A stretch of 64,000 nt of DNA from Actinacidiphila acididurans (GCF_016918855.1 NZ_JADKYB010000030.1:37128-101127), one strand, 5' to 3'; positions 25,472-32,502 are shown, numbered from the stretch's first letter. Notes: a model not told the origin generated them from the letters alone. Numbers and translations are program-made.

Positions 25472-25678
25472 TCACTTTTCGATGGTGTGGTCGGCCTGGG
25501 AGATGGTGTCACCGACATACAGGAGGGCCTGCGTGAGGGCAATGGTGGCCGTGGCCTGGACGAGAGCGGCGTGCGCGGTGATGACGTCGGGCCGGACGTC
25601 TCCGGTGGGCATTTCCCGCATCTGTTGACCGGCGCGTTCAAGGGCCTTCTGAGCGAGGTCGCGGTAGGTGCGGCTCAC
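25472..25678 (-). CDS. Small helical protein of the leftward operon
   Basis: 68 aa from GTG at 25678, chosen because GAGGACTCC lies at the right distance; a GTG at 25693 overlaps the upstream stop and would add five residues. RTYRDLAQKALERAGQQM and ITAHAALVQATATIALTQAL form helices. Function unknown. Confidence 0.55.
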   Translation of the reverse strand: MSRTYRDLAQKALERAGQQMREMPTGDVRPDVITAHAALVQATATIALTQALLYVGDTISQADHTIEK

Positions 25679-25689
25679 GGTCGGAGTCC

Positions 25690-26007
25690 TCACTTCTCAC
25701 CGTGGTAGCGGTTGACGTGGTTGTTGATGCTCTCGCGGGCGCCGCGGTAGCCGCAGCCGCGCGGGCACTCCTGCCACAGTCCCTTGTCGACGGCGGTCTT
25801 GGTCACCGAGCCTTCGGCGTCGCGGTCGGCAACGGGCCGGTAGCCGTGGGCGTGGAGCATCTGGGCGACGGAGGCGTCGTGGTGGATGGCGAGGAAGGCG
25901 GCTTCGGCGGTCTTGTCGTGGCCGGCGGCGAAGTACCGGCCGTAGCCGATGGTCTGGCCGCACCCGCAGTAGCAGCGGCCGGTGGGCTGGGCGGTGGTGT
26001 CTGGCAT
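25690..26007 (-). CDS. Small double zinc-finger protein, first gene of leftward operon
   Basis: 105 aa, ATG at 26007. N-terminus GRCYCGCGQTIGYGRYFAAG then HDKTAEAAFLAIHHDASVAQ matches a short CxCGC...GHD domain frequent in actinophages. The C-terminus CPRGCGYRGARESINNHVNR reads like a C2H2-type finger (C-x3-C ... H-x4-H). The gene is preceded by an AT-rich region with tandem 19-bp repeats, so it may be an early gene under repressor control. Confidence 0.7.
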   Translation of the reverse strand: MPDTTAQPTGRCYCGCGQTIGYGRYFAAGHDKTAEAAFLAIHHDASVAQMLHAHGYRPVADRDAEGSVTKTAVDKGLWQECPRGCGYRGARESINNHVNRYHGEK

Positions 26008-26011
26008 GCCA

Positions 26012-26049
26012 TCACTCTAGCTATCCAAGGTGAGTCAAGCAATCCAAAG
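26012..26049 (-). promoter_or_regulatory. Tandem 19-bp operator-like repeats with promoter of the leftward operon
   Basis: On the minus strand CTTTGGATTGCTTGACTCA is followed directly by CCTTGGATAGCTAGAGTGA (14 of 19 identical). TTGGAT could be a -35 element with TAGCTA 18 bp further as -10. The region is AT-rich and lies just before the ATG at 26007. Two adjacent, equally spaced sites suggest a repressor binding cooperatively. Confidence 0.5.
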
Positions 26050-26110
26050 ATTTCTAGGGTTTGAGTCCGACGGGCAGCACGAAGCCCCCGGCCGTCGCCG
26101 GGGGCTTCTG

Positions 26111-26212
26111 GGGAACGCGACGGGATTTGAACCCGCGGCCTCTCCTTCAGTGGGCGCGCCCACGGGCGGCCCGGGCGCCGAGCGCTCTGCCAAGCTGAGC
26201 TACGCCGTTCCC
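26111..26212 (-). tRNA. tRNA-like sequence, aberrant (anticodon not assignable)
   Basis: On the minus strand, TAGCTCAGCTTGGCAGAGC is a standard D arm, and GCGGGTTCAAATCCCGT a standard T arm. GGGAACG near the 5' end can pair with CGTTCCC at the 3' end. But the acceptor stem has an extra base next to the D arm. The stretch between the two arms is 47 nt instead of about 22 (class I) or 31-39 (class II), and it contains the 14-bp palindrome GTGGGCGCGCCCAC. No CCA is encoded. It may be a relic, an att-type remnant or an unusual tRNA. Confidence 0.45.
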
Positions 26213-26259
26213 TGGGGGCAGGGTACTCGGGCCGGCCCAACGCCGCCGGATGGTGTGGG

Positions 26260-26496
26260 TCAGTGGCCTGTCCTATGTTCCGCCGTGAGGTCGGTGCGGC
26301 GGCCGCGTCCGGGGCGGGTTTCGGCGGCCGCGCGCACTTCGGCGGCGTCGTAGCGGGCCTCTACCCGGCCGGAGGTGCCGGGCTCGTGCCGGACGGCCTT
26401 GACTCCCCAACGGGACAGGGTGCCGCGGGCGCTGCCCGGTTGGATGCCGAGGTATGCGGCGACTTCGACGGCCGACCACAACTCGTGGTCAGTCAC
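26260..26496 (-). CDS. HTH protein, excisionase/RDF-like
   Basis: 78 aa, GTG at 26496, overlapping the end of the upstream gene by eight bases. ELWSAVEVAAYLGIQPGSAR and LSRWGVKAVRHEPGTSGRVE form a MerR/Xis-type winged helix followed by a basic tail. Size, basic nature and nearness to the tyrosine recombinase suggest a recombination directionality factor; a small transcriptional regulator is the alternative. Confidence 0.65.
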   Translation of the reverse strand: MTDHELWSAVEVAAYLGIQPGSARGTLSRWGVKAVRHEPGTSGRVEARYDAAEVRAAAETRPGRGRRTDLTAEHRTGH

Positions 26497-27025
26497 GGAA
26501 CAGCGCCCGTTCCAGTGCCTCATTGTGGGCGGCGCGGCGTTCTGCGGCCTGCTGTTCGAGGATTTCCGGGTGCGCCTGGTCGAATGCCGCCAGGGCTGTC
26601 TCGGCGGCTTCCTCTCGCGCTTCGTCCCGCTCGGCTTGTCCGCTCAGGTAGTAGCTGTCCAGTCCGTCTTCGCTGTCCGCGGCGGCGTTCTGGGCGGCCG
26701 TCATCGTGTCGCGGATGTTCTCCAGGTTGCTGGCGAGGGCCGCGCGCTGCCCGGCGAGTCCGAGGGGTTCGACGGTGGTCTGTGCGATGGCGGCGTTGAT
26801 CTGCGCGACGTGCTCGGGGGTCAGGAGTGCGGTCCCGATGTGGTGCGTGCAGTCTGCTCCCTTGTCGCCGAGGCTCTTGCGGAGGAAGTCGTTGATGGGC
26901 TGGATGGCGTCGGTGGCCATCCCGAGCTGGTAGTTGCCGCGCATGGCGAAGATGGAGACGTGGCTGTCGGAGCGGTGGATGCGGATCTCCACGGGGCCGC
27001 TTTCCAGGTCGAGGGTGATGTTCAT
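26489..27025 (-). CDS. Unknown protein under a strongly operator-controlled promoter
   Basis: 178 aa; ATG with GGAGGAACCCCAG upstream. The N-terminus NITLDLESGPVEIRIHRSD is beta-like with QLGMATDAIQPINDFLRKSL following. The C-terminal two thirds are helical and acidic, ending in NEALERALFRD. No family recognised. It is translated together with the HTH gene downstream. Its promoter carries a perfect TTGACA and a 28-bp palindrome, so it is probably an early or switch gene. Confidence 0.65.
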   Translation of the reverse strand: MNITLDLESGPVEIRIHRSDSHVSIFAMRGNYQLGMATDAIQPINDFLRKSLGDKGADCTHHIGTALLTPEHVAQINAAIAQTTVEPLGLAGQRAALASNLENIRDTMTAAQNAAADSEDGLDSYYLSGQAERDEAREEAAETALAAFDQAHPEILEQQAAERRAAHNEALERALFRD

Positions 27026-27057
27026 CTGGGGTTCCTCCGTAGCTGTTGCCAACACCC

Positions 27058-27089
27058 CAACTATGCATCACGTGATGCATAGTTGTCAA
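27058..27089 (-). promoter_or_regulatory. Promoter overlapped by a 28-bp perfect palindrome
   Basis: Minus strand: -35 TTGACA (27084-27089), 18-bp spacer, -10 CATAGT (27060-27065). Bases 27058-27085 form CAACTATGCATCAC and its exact inverse, a perfect 28-bp palindrome covering the spacer and -10. This is the best sigma70-type promoter in the window and a clear operator candidate for a dimeric repressor. Confidence 0.75.
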
Positions 27090-27162
27090 TCGAGGCGGAC
27101 CCGCCCGCATCGGCCCGGCCAGCCCGGGATCACCGGCCACCGGAGGATCGCTCTGAGGGAAG

Positions 27163-27183
27163 CGCATAACTCAGACCTATGCG
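27163..27183. repeat. Small dyad CGCATA-N9-TATGCG
   Basis: Inverted 6-bp arms with a 9-bp spacer in the gap between the leftward HTH operon and the recombinase gene. Its spacer length equals that of the larger dyad at 27400-27432. The remaining sequence from 27090 to 27399 holds no gene I can support. Confidence 0.35.
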
Positions 27184-27399
27184 TGGACACGCTCAGCGGG
27201 CGGCCGACGGTGCGGGCTTGGCGGTTCGTCAGGTGTGACCGACGGTAGCCTTCTGTAATTTCCCCCATAGCAGCCTGATTCCGACATTGCAGTCACGTGC
27301 TGCACGCGGAGCGGCTTCGGGTGGCCCCGGCGCCCCGCTGCTTAGGATCGTTCCTGGGGAAGATTCGAACGAGTCGAACGCCGGCTGCGTGTCGGGGTG

Positions 27400-27432
27400 T
27401 CACCCGGGATAACTTTCTCATATCCTGGGTGA
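27400..27432. other. Lox/dif-like dyad directly upstream of the recombinase
   Basis: TCACCCGGGATA, a 9-bp asymmetric spacer ACTTTCTCA, then TATCCTGGGTGA: 12-bp arms matching at 11 positions, 33 bp in total. It ends 29 bp before the recombinase ATG. The geometry is that of tyrosine-recombinase crossover sites (loxP is 13+8+13). An operator of the recombinase promoter is the alternative. CTTTCTCA in the spacer can also pair with TGAGAAAG at 27444-27451. Confidence 0.5.
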
Positions 27433-27461
27433 TACACCGGGCGTGAGAAAGGGTCAGGACC

Positions 27462-28535
27462 ATGGGCCGGGAGATCGCCGTCCGTACACCGGAGCGGGCC
27501 GAACTCGAAGCGCGGTGGGCACAGCGCCACGGCATCGAGATGGCCGGGCGCCTGGCCGACGCGGAGGACTTCGCCGACGCCGTCGCCGAGGCGATCGTCC
27601 CGGAGAACACCGACGACACCTACAGCAAGGGCTGGCGGGTGTGGGAACGGTTCTGCGCCGCGCAGGACTTCCCCGTCACCGAGGGCTCCCGCGGCGCCCT
27701 GGTCGCGTTCGTCGCGTGGATGCTCCGCGAGGGACGGCAGACGCCCGGGCCCGGCGGCGTGCTCGGGTACGCCCCGTCCTCGGCCGGCTCCCATCTGACC
27801 GCCGCGGTGGTCGGCCTGCGCGAGCGCGGTCACGAGGTGTCCAAGGATGCGGCCGCCGAGGCCCGCAAGGCCCTCGACGGTCTGACGGTCAAGCTCCTCA
27901 AGGCCAAGGAGCGCCGCGGCCGCGGCAAGGCCCCGGCCGGCACCATCGAGGGCCTGCGGACCATCGCCGCCGCGTGCGACGACACCCTGACCGGGCGGCG
28001 TGACCTCGCGCTGGTGCTGCTGTCCTTCCACGTCGCCGGCCGTGCCTCCGAACCGGCCGGGCTGCTCGCCGGCGACATCACCGTCCATCCGCAGGGCCTG
28101 CGGGTGGACATCCTGACCGGGAAGACCAAGCAGTCGGTGCGCAATCCGGCCGTCCCGTACGCCAAGGATCCGGCGCTGTGCCCGGTGCTGGCCTGGCAGC
28201 AGTGGCGGGCAGCGCTGCACGCCGCCCGGCCTGACCTGAACTCGCCCTCGGATCCGGCGTTCCACGCCATCGACCGGTGGGGGCGCGTCGGCGGAGTGAT
28301 GTCCCCGGACGCGGTCACCGCGGCGGTCGCCCGGATCTCGGTGCGCTCCGGGGTACCGCTGCGCTGGACCGGACACTCCCTGCGCTCTGGCCTGGCCACT
28401 GAGAGCCGCAAGGCCGGCCGGGACGCGGTCGCCATCGCCCGACAGGGCGGATGGGCCCCCAACAGCCGCCCGATGCTGGGGTACATGCGGACCGTGGACG
28501 ACTGGGAGGACAACGCCTCCGCCGGCCTGGCGTGA
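27462..28535 (+). CDS. Tyrosine recombinase (integrase or Cre-like resolvase)
   Basis: 357 aa. Residues 40-150 are a SAM-like core-binding domain (DDTYSKGWRVWERFCAAQDF, VAFVAWMLREG). The catalytic domain shows Arg194 (FHVAGRASEPAG), Lys221/223 (ILTGKTKQS), His305 and Arg308 (TGHSLRSGLAT), Trp331 (GGWAP) and the nucleophile Tyr341 (MLGYMRTVDDW); the set is complete. It lacks the N-terminal arm-binding domain of lambda-type integrases, like Cre and Xer. No host-tRNA-like attP was found beside it, whereas a lox-like dyad lies just upstream. Confidence 0.88.
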   Translation: MGREIAVRTPERAELEARWAQRHGIEMAGRLADAEDFADAVAEAIVPENTDDTYSKGWRVWERFCAAQDFPVTEGSRGALVAFVAWMLREGRQTPGPGGVLGYAPSSAGSHLTAAVVGLRERGHEVSKDAAAEARKALDGLTVKLLKAKERRGRGKAPAGTIEGLRTIAAACDDTLTGRRDLALVLLSFHVAGRASEPAGLLAGDITVHPQGLRVDILTGKTKQSVRNPAVPYAKDPALCPVLAWQQWRAALHAARPDLNSPSDPAFHAIDRWGRVGGVMSPDAVTAAVARISVRSGVPLRWTGHSLRSGLATESRKAGRDAVAIARQGGWAPNSRPMLGYMRTVDDWEDNASAGLA

Positions 28536-28554
28536 CACGCGATACCGTGGCAAC

Positions 28555-28773
28555 GTGCCCACGGACTACCGAGACCCCCTCGTCACGTGCGACAGCTGCG
28601 GAGCGACCGCGCAGCGGCCCGACCGGAACAGCGGGGTGTACGAGCAGGGGCTGCACGCGCTGTTCGAGCTGGGCTGGCGCAGCCGGGCCGATCCGGACGA
28701 GCGCCCGTTGCGGGGCGCTCCGCACGGTCACCTGTGGTCGTGCCCCGACTGCCCGTCCGTGGCCGTGGCCTAG
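28555..28773 (+). CDS. Small zinc-ribbon protein
   Basis: 72 aa from GTG, 20 bp after the recombinase stop. CDSCGATAQRP and a C-terminal WSCPDCPSVAV make a four-Cys ribbon; between them NSGVYEQGLHALFELGWRSR is helical. Probably co-transcribed with the recombinase. Function unknown. Confidence 0.65.
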   Translation: MPTDYRDPLVTCDSCGATAQRPDRNSGVYEQGLHALFELGWRSRADPDERPLRGAPHGHLWSCPDCPSVAVA

Positions 28774-28875
28774 GACGCCTCGATCGGCGGCGCCGCGGCG
28801 GCGGCGGTGATGGCCGCGGCCGCGATGCACAGTCCGGTTGCCATGGCGTGGAGACTACCGACTCGGCAGAGGTGC

Positions 28876-29877
28876 TCACGCCTGGGGCCCGGGCCCCGGT
28901 GTCTCCTTCTGATCTTCTGCTGGCCCCGCCGCGGGTTCGGCGCCCTTTTGCCGGCGGGCCTGCCGAGTGCCTCCGGTTCCCCGGGTCTGGGCTACCTCGA
29001 GCGCGGCCCAGTCGGGTTCGTCGCCGGTGCCGGCGTCGTCCCGCAGTTTGGTCACGAGCAGCCCTGCGGTGCGGGCCCGGGTGGCCTGTCCGGTGTCGTA
29101 GGTCAGGATCCGTACGCGGCGCCCGGCGAGGGCTTGGATGGCCAGGGCGCGGTCGATGATCTCGTCGTCGGCTATGGGCAGGCGGGTGTGGCCGGGTGGG
29201 TCGAAGACGATTTCGGTAGTGATGGCTCCCCTGATGTTCCCGGCACGGGTGCTGCGGTCCGGTGGTTGGAGGGTTCCGGCCCCTGTGTCGTTGAGGAGGT
29301 TGTCCAGGACGCCGAGGGTGTAGCCGGAGCGCCAGCGGGCGCGCTGCTTGCCCTCCTTGAGGCGGTCCAGTTCATCGACCACGACGATGGGCAGGAGCAG
29401 GTGCACGCCGTCGAACGGGACGGTCCTGAGCAGTTCGGGGTAGTCGACCTGGTCGAACTTGACGGGGTGCTGGACGTAGAAGCTGGTGTCGGCGATGACG
29501 AAGGCCTGCTGGCCGTCCCAGCGATCGATCTGGTTCTGCAGGTCCATGAAGGCGGCGGCGAAGGCGAGTTCTCGTTCGGCGAGTTCCTGATCCACGAGGC
29601 CGTTGACGAGGCGCTGCTGATCGGCGCCGGCGAGGTGGCCGACGCCGTCGAGGAGGGCGGCGTGGCGGCGGGTGAAGATGAGGTGGTCCAGGTCGGCGTC
29701 GCTGATCTGGTCGCGCAGGCGGCGGGCGGAGTCGGTGGCCCATTCCAGGTAGTGCAGCAGGCGCTGGTAGGAGTTGAAGGGGCCGGCGCCGCGGGCGTTC
29801 ATGGCTGTGGTGTGCACGTCGCGGAGGGCGTCGAGGATGTTGTTGCGGTGTGCGCCGGGTCTGGGGGTGATGAGCAT
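28876..29877 (-). CDS. PIN-domain ribonuclease
   Basis: 333 aa, ATG at 29877. Residues 1-120 are helical (ILDALRDVHTTAMNA; QRLVNGLVDQELAERELAFA). Residues 125-270 are a PIN domain: Asp130 in AFVIADTSFYVQHP, Glu169 in PIVVVDELDRLKEGK, Asp237/242 in IADDEIIDRALA, Asp261 in ILTYDTGQATRART. All four acidic positions for two-metal RNA cleavage are there. The C-terminus is a disordered polar tail. No antitoxin-like gene is adjacent, so a toxin-antitoxin pair is not supported. It starts 40 bp from a divergent recombinase-like gene. Confidence 0.8.
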   Translation of the reverse strand: MLITPRPGAHRNNILDALRDVHTTAMNARGAGPFNSYQRLLHYLEWATDSARRLRDQISDADLDHLIFTRRHAALLDGVGHLAGADQQRLVNGLVDQELAERELAFAAAFMDLQNQIDRWDGQQAFVIADTSFYVQHPVKFDQVDYPELLRTVPFDGVHLLLPIVVVDELDRLKEGKQRARWRSGYTLGVLDNLLNDTGAGTLQPPDRSTRAGNIRGAITTEIVFDPPGHTRLPIADDEIIDRALAIQALAGRRVRILTYDTGQATRARTAGLLVTKLRDDAGTGDEPDWAALEVAQTRGTGGTRQARRQKGAEPAAGPAEDQKETPGPGPQA

Positions 29878-29917
29878 GGGCTGATCCTGCCAGGGGTGGG
29901 CGTGGGACGCTGTGCGC

Positions 29918-30898
29918 ATGGCGGAGATGGTGGAGCGGTCGCGGCGGGTGGCGTCGGTGCGGGTGCTCGAGCGGCGTGTGGATGCGCTGGCGGCGGCCGG
30001 GGAGGTGTCGGCGTCGCGGGCCCGGCAGCTCCGAATGGTCGTGGGCATGTGGGATCTGGCGTTGGGCGCCTGGCCGAAGGGTGCGCCGCGGCCGGGGCGG
30101 GCGGTGGCGTCGCTGTTCGAGGAGTCGGCGCTGCGGGCGTTCTGGGGGCTGGCGGTGGCCGGGCGCCTGCGGTCGCGCGGGGACGGGACGGTGCGGCCGT
30201 TGGCGGCGCCGACGCGGCGGGTGGTGCGGGACTGCCTGGGGATCCTCGCGGATGTGGTGGTGCCGGGCCGGGACGTGTGGTTGCCGGAGGTCCAGCAGCC
30301 GCGGCCGAAGGCGACCGTGCCGCCGGGGCAGTTGGCGGTGTTGTACCGGCGGCTGGTGGATATGGCGTCGGATGCGCCGGTGGAAGGCGGTGGGATGTCG
30401 CTGTCGCCGGAGGATCGGGTGCGGCTGCTGGCGATGATGGCGGTGGTGCTGGACACGGGCGCCCGGTCGGGGGAGCTGGAGTCGATGCGGCTGCCGGACC
30501 TGGCGGCCGGCGAGAGCCGGTTGCTGGTGCGGCGGGTACCGCAGAACGGCGACCATCTGGCGTACGAGGAGGTGTGCGAGCTGCGGGAGGGGACGGGGGT
30601 GGCGGTGCGGCGGTGGCTGCGGGTGCGCCGTCGGCTGGTGGCGCCGCTGGAGGGGGCGGCGCCGGATGCGTTGTGGGTGTCGCTGCGCCCGAATCAGTGG
30701 CAGCCGGAGCCGGGGTTCCCCCTCAAGGCGCAGGGGATTCAGAAGGCGTACGGGCGGGGGGCGGTGGCGTTGAACGGCCTGATGGCGGGCCGGAGCGGGT
30801 GGGTGCCGTTGCCGACGACGTTGGAGCAGGTGCGGCGGGCGGTCGCGCTGCCGGACGGCCCGGGTGCGGCCGCGCCGGCACCGCCGGTGGGCGCGTAG
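29918..30898 (+). CDS. Recombinase-like protein lacking the catalytic C-terminus
   Basis: 326 aa; ATG at 29918 (a GTG at 29912 is possible). Residues 20-130 resemble the SAM-like domain. Residues 165-235 match the first catalytic block, LLAMMAVVLDTGARSGELES, then MRLPDL and RLLVRRVPQNG. After that, LWVSLRPNQ and PLPTTLEQVRRAV follow, but no HxxR, GH/W or Tyr nucleophile box. The protein is therefore probably unable to recombine DNA. It may be a decayed recombinase or a DNA-binding derivative. Codon use matches its surroundings. Confidence 0.7.
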   Translation: MAEMVERSRRVASVRVLERRVDALAAAGEVSASRARQLRMVVGMWDLALGAWPKGAPRPGRAVASLFEESALRAFWGLAVAGRLRSRGDGTVRPLAAPTRRVVRDCLGILADVVVPGRDVWLPEVQQPRPKATVPPGQLAVLYRRLVDMASDAPVEGGGMSLSPEDRVRLLAMMAVVLDTGARSGELESMRLPDLAAGESRLLVRRVPQNGDHLAYEEVCELREGTGVAVRRWLRVRRRLVAPLEGAAPDALWVSLRPNQWQPEPGFPLKAQGIQKAYGRGAVALNGLMAGRSGWVPLPTTLEQVRRAVALPDGPGAAAPAPPVGA

Positions 30899-30942
30899 GG
30901 ACCGGGGCCGGCCGGGGGCTGGGTTTTGCCGTGGGGATGATC

Positions 30943-30994
30943 TACAATCACCTCCATGTGAGGGGCGTGCCCGGGTCGGGGTCGCCTCTTTTTT
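30943..30994 (+). ncRNA. Possible short transcript ending at a T-run terminator
   Basis: TACAAT at 30943-30948 could be a -10 box, but no convincing -35 precedes it. About 10 bp further is CACCTCC, identical to the anti-Shine-Dalgarno core, followed by GAGGGGCG...CGCCTC and TTTTTT (30989-30994). If transcribed, the RNA would be about 40 nt. Confidence 0.2.
30960..30994 (+). terminator. Rho-independent terminator with T-run
   Basis: GAGGGGCG pairs imperfectly with CGCCTC across a GC-rich loop, followed by six T. It ends the transcript of the recombinase-like gene. It is one of the few terminators here with a real T-run. Confidence 0.65.
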
Positions 30995-31106
30995 GATGCC
31001 CGGCGCCTGGGGTGGCGTGGGTCCGGGCGGCCGGGTGCGGTCGGCGTAGATATTTGCACCGTTCGGGGGATTCCCGTGGGGGGCGGGCGGGTCTAGCGTG
31101 GCTGTC

Positions 31107-31127
31107 CTCCCCATCCCCCTTGGGGAG
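31107..31127. terminator. Hairpin in the 30995-31257 gap
   Basis: CTCCCCA pairs with TGGGGAG around a 7-nt loop. The 260-bp gap between the plus- and minus-strand genes holds this hairpin and a larger one; no gene is supported there. Confidence 0.4.
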
Positions 31128-31179
31128 TTGGCACCAGACCCCCACCGGGTGCCGTCGCGGCCCGCTGCGCTGTCGCCCC

Positions 31180-31220
31180 CCGTTCGCGCGCGGGCCGCAG
31201 GCGCGCCCGGGCGCGAACGG
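31180..31220 (-). terminator. Large GC-rich hairpin downstream of the DUF6011-like gene
   Basis: CCGTTCGCGC and GCGCGAACGG form a 10-bp stem around a 21-nt GC-rich loop. It lies 38 bp beyond the stop of the minus-strand gene, so it is probably its terminator. Confidence 0.45.
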
Positions 31221-31257
31221 CGGCCGGCCGTACGGAGCGGTCCGGCGATGCGGTGGT

Positions 31258-31488
31258 TCAGGTGCCGGGGATGTGGTCCTGATCGATGTGGTGGCCGTCA
31301 GTGCGGCGCAGGATGCGGTCGCCGTGCTTGGCGCGGCAGCCCGGGCCGCGACCCCACGACCGGGAGGTGTGGTCGATGAGGGGCCTATGGCAGTCGGCGC
31401 ACTCGACCCGTAGCCGCGCGGCCGCCGGGCTGGTGGCCGGGTGGTCCAGTGGCGGTTCGGGCAGGGGGAGTTGGGGCTGGTCCTGCAT
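31258..31488 (-). CDS. DUF6011-like zinc-ribbon protein
   Basis: 76 aa from the ATG at 31488 (GCGAGGTGGTGG upstream). RVECADCHRPLIDHTSRSWG with GRGPGCRAKHG matches the short C-x2-C...GxGPxC motif of DUF6011-type proteins common on actinobacterial phages and plasmids. It is a single gene reading against the neighbouring operons, and its 5' region faces the strong rightward promoter at 31672. Confidence 0.65.
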   Translation of the reverse strand: MQDQPQLPLPEPPLDHPATSPAAARLRVECADCHRPLIDHTSRSWGRGPGCRAKHGDRILRRTDGHHIDQDHIPGT

Positions 31489-31556
31489 GAATCTGGTGTA
31501 CCACCACCTCGCGGTGGGCGCCTTTCGCCGGCGGGAATTCGGGTGCTGGTGGGTTC

Positions 31557-31593
31557 GGGAGGTTGTTGGGTACGCTGGCCGCGTCGTATGCGG
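31557..31593 (+). repeat. Regulatory repeat type 2, copy 1
   Basis: GGGAGGTTG, GGTACGCTG and CCGCGTCGT occur here in the same order and almost the same spacing as at 43309-43343, otherwise in unrelated sequence. TACGCT could be a -10 element. Both copies lie in gene-free DNA upstream of operons on the same strand. Confidence 0.5.
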
Positions 31594-31671
31594 CGTGTGT
31601 TCGTGGGTGCAGGCTCTGTCCGGGGTTGGTCCGGGTGGGGCCTTTCGTGTTTTCGGGGGCCCACCCACACC

Positions 31672-31709
31672 GTAAATGCTTGTGCGTGTATTCATTTACC
31701 GGGTATGGT
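31672..31709 (+). promoter_or_regulatory. Shared operon promoter/operator, copy 1
   Basis: -35 TTGTGC (31680-31685), 18-bp spacer GTGTATTCATTTACCGGG, -10 TATGGT (31704-31709). GTAAATG (31672-31678) and CATTTAC (31693-31699) form a perfect 7-bp dyad around the -35. Nearly the same sequence, spacer included, recurs at 45259 and 49970, each before an operon. Conservation of the spacer shows a protein site besides the promoter. Confidence 0.75.
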
Positions 31710-31782
31710 GGTGGCACACCGGGACCGCCCCGGGCGCGCGAACCCTGAGAGCGCGTGTATGCACCGAAGGAGGACACTGGGC

Positions 31783-32415
31783 GTGCCCACCCTCTCCACC
31801 CACGGGCGTCCGCCCGGCCGCCGGGACGGACCCCGGCCGCCGAAAGGACGCACCCGAGTGCCCCTGCCCACCAAGCACGCCGCCCTGCTCGCGCTCCTTC
31901 CCGATGTCGCCGAGGTTCCGGACGTCCTCACGCAGGCGGGCCGGCCGGACCTGGCCGGGCCGATCGGCAAGGTCATCGCGTACGCCGAGGAGCAGGCCAA
32001 GCGCAACGCCCGCCAGAACGAGGTGCGCCACGGCCGCACACCGGCCCAGGCCCTGCGGGTCAGCCTGGCCTTCGCCGAGCACGTCCGCGCCCACGCCCTC
32101 GAGGACGTCGAGGGCGACGAGGACAAGGCGGGCAAGAGGATCAGCGCGATCGTCCGGGACAGCCTCGCCGACTTCGTGGCCGGCGACTGGACCCCACCCG
32201 CGCCGCAGCGGGTCCGGCGCGGAACGGGCACCACGAAGACCACCATCGCGGTGCGCGTCCCGGCGGACCTGTGGCAGCAGGCCGGTGACCTTGGGAAGGA
32301 CGAGGGCCAGATCGCCGCCCGCGGCTTCCGGATCACCGCCGAGCGGGTCGCCATCCTCGCCCTGGAGCAGACCTACGGCCTGCCCGCCGAGGAGCAGAGC
32401 AGCACCACCGCGTAA
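31783..32415 (+). CDS. Ribbon-helix-helix-like protein, first gene of operon
   Basis: 210 aa from GTG at 31783 (GAAGGAGGACAC upstream); a GTG at 31861 with AAAGGAC would give 184 aa. ALRVSLAFAEHVRAHALEDV then KRISAIVRDSLADFVAGDW, and TTIAVRVPADLWQQAGDL then FRITAERVAILALEQTYGL, look like two beta-helix-helix units, as in RHH DNA-binding proteins. It is the first gene after shared promoter copy 1. It could be a regulator or nucleoid-type protein for the recombination operon; not assigned to a family. Confidence 0.6.
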   Translation: MPTLSTHGRPPGRRDGPRPPKGRTRVPLPTKHAALLALLPDVAEVPDVLTQAGRPDLAGPIGKVIAYAEEQAKRNARQNEVRHGRTPAQALRVSLAFAEHVRAHALEDVEGDEDKAGKRISAIVRDSLADFVAGDWTPPAPQRVRRGTGTTKTTIAVRVPADLWQQAGDLGKDEGQIAARGFRITAERVAILALEQTYGLPAEEQSSTTA

Positions 32416-32502
32416 CCCGTGTGCCGGCGCGGGGACTGGACGGCGCCACCAGCCCCCGCACTACCGGCCGCGCACCACAACACCCATACGCAGGAGATCA
32501 CT

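Noticed and set aside
27340..27385. GATTCGAAC as a possible tRNA T-loop / attP core next to the recombinase
   Set aside because: Flanking bases do not form a T-stem, and no acceptor-stem half is present.
28770..28844. 24-codon Ala-rich minus-strand frame with a signal-like sequence
   Set aside because: No ribosome site, no neighbours on that strand, and Ala runs arise easily in GCC/GCG-rich DNA.
28876..29877. PIN protein as a VapC-type toxin
   Set aside because: No small antitoxin gene precedes or overlaps it, and the protein is more than twice VapC length.
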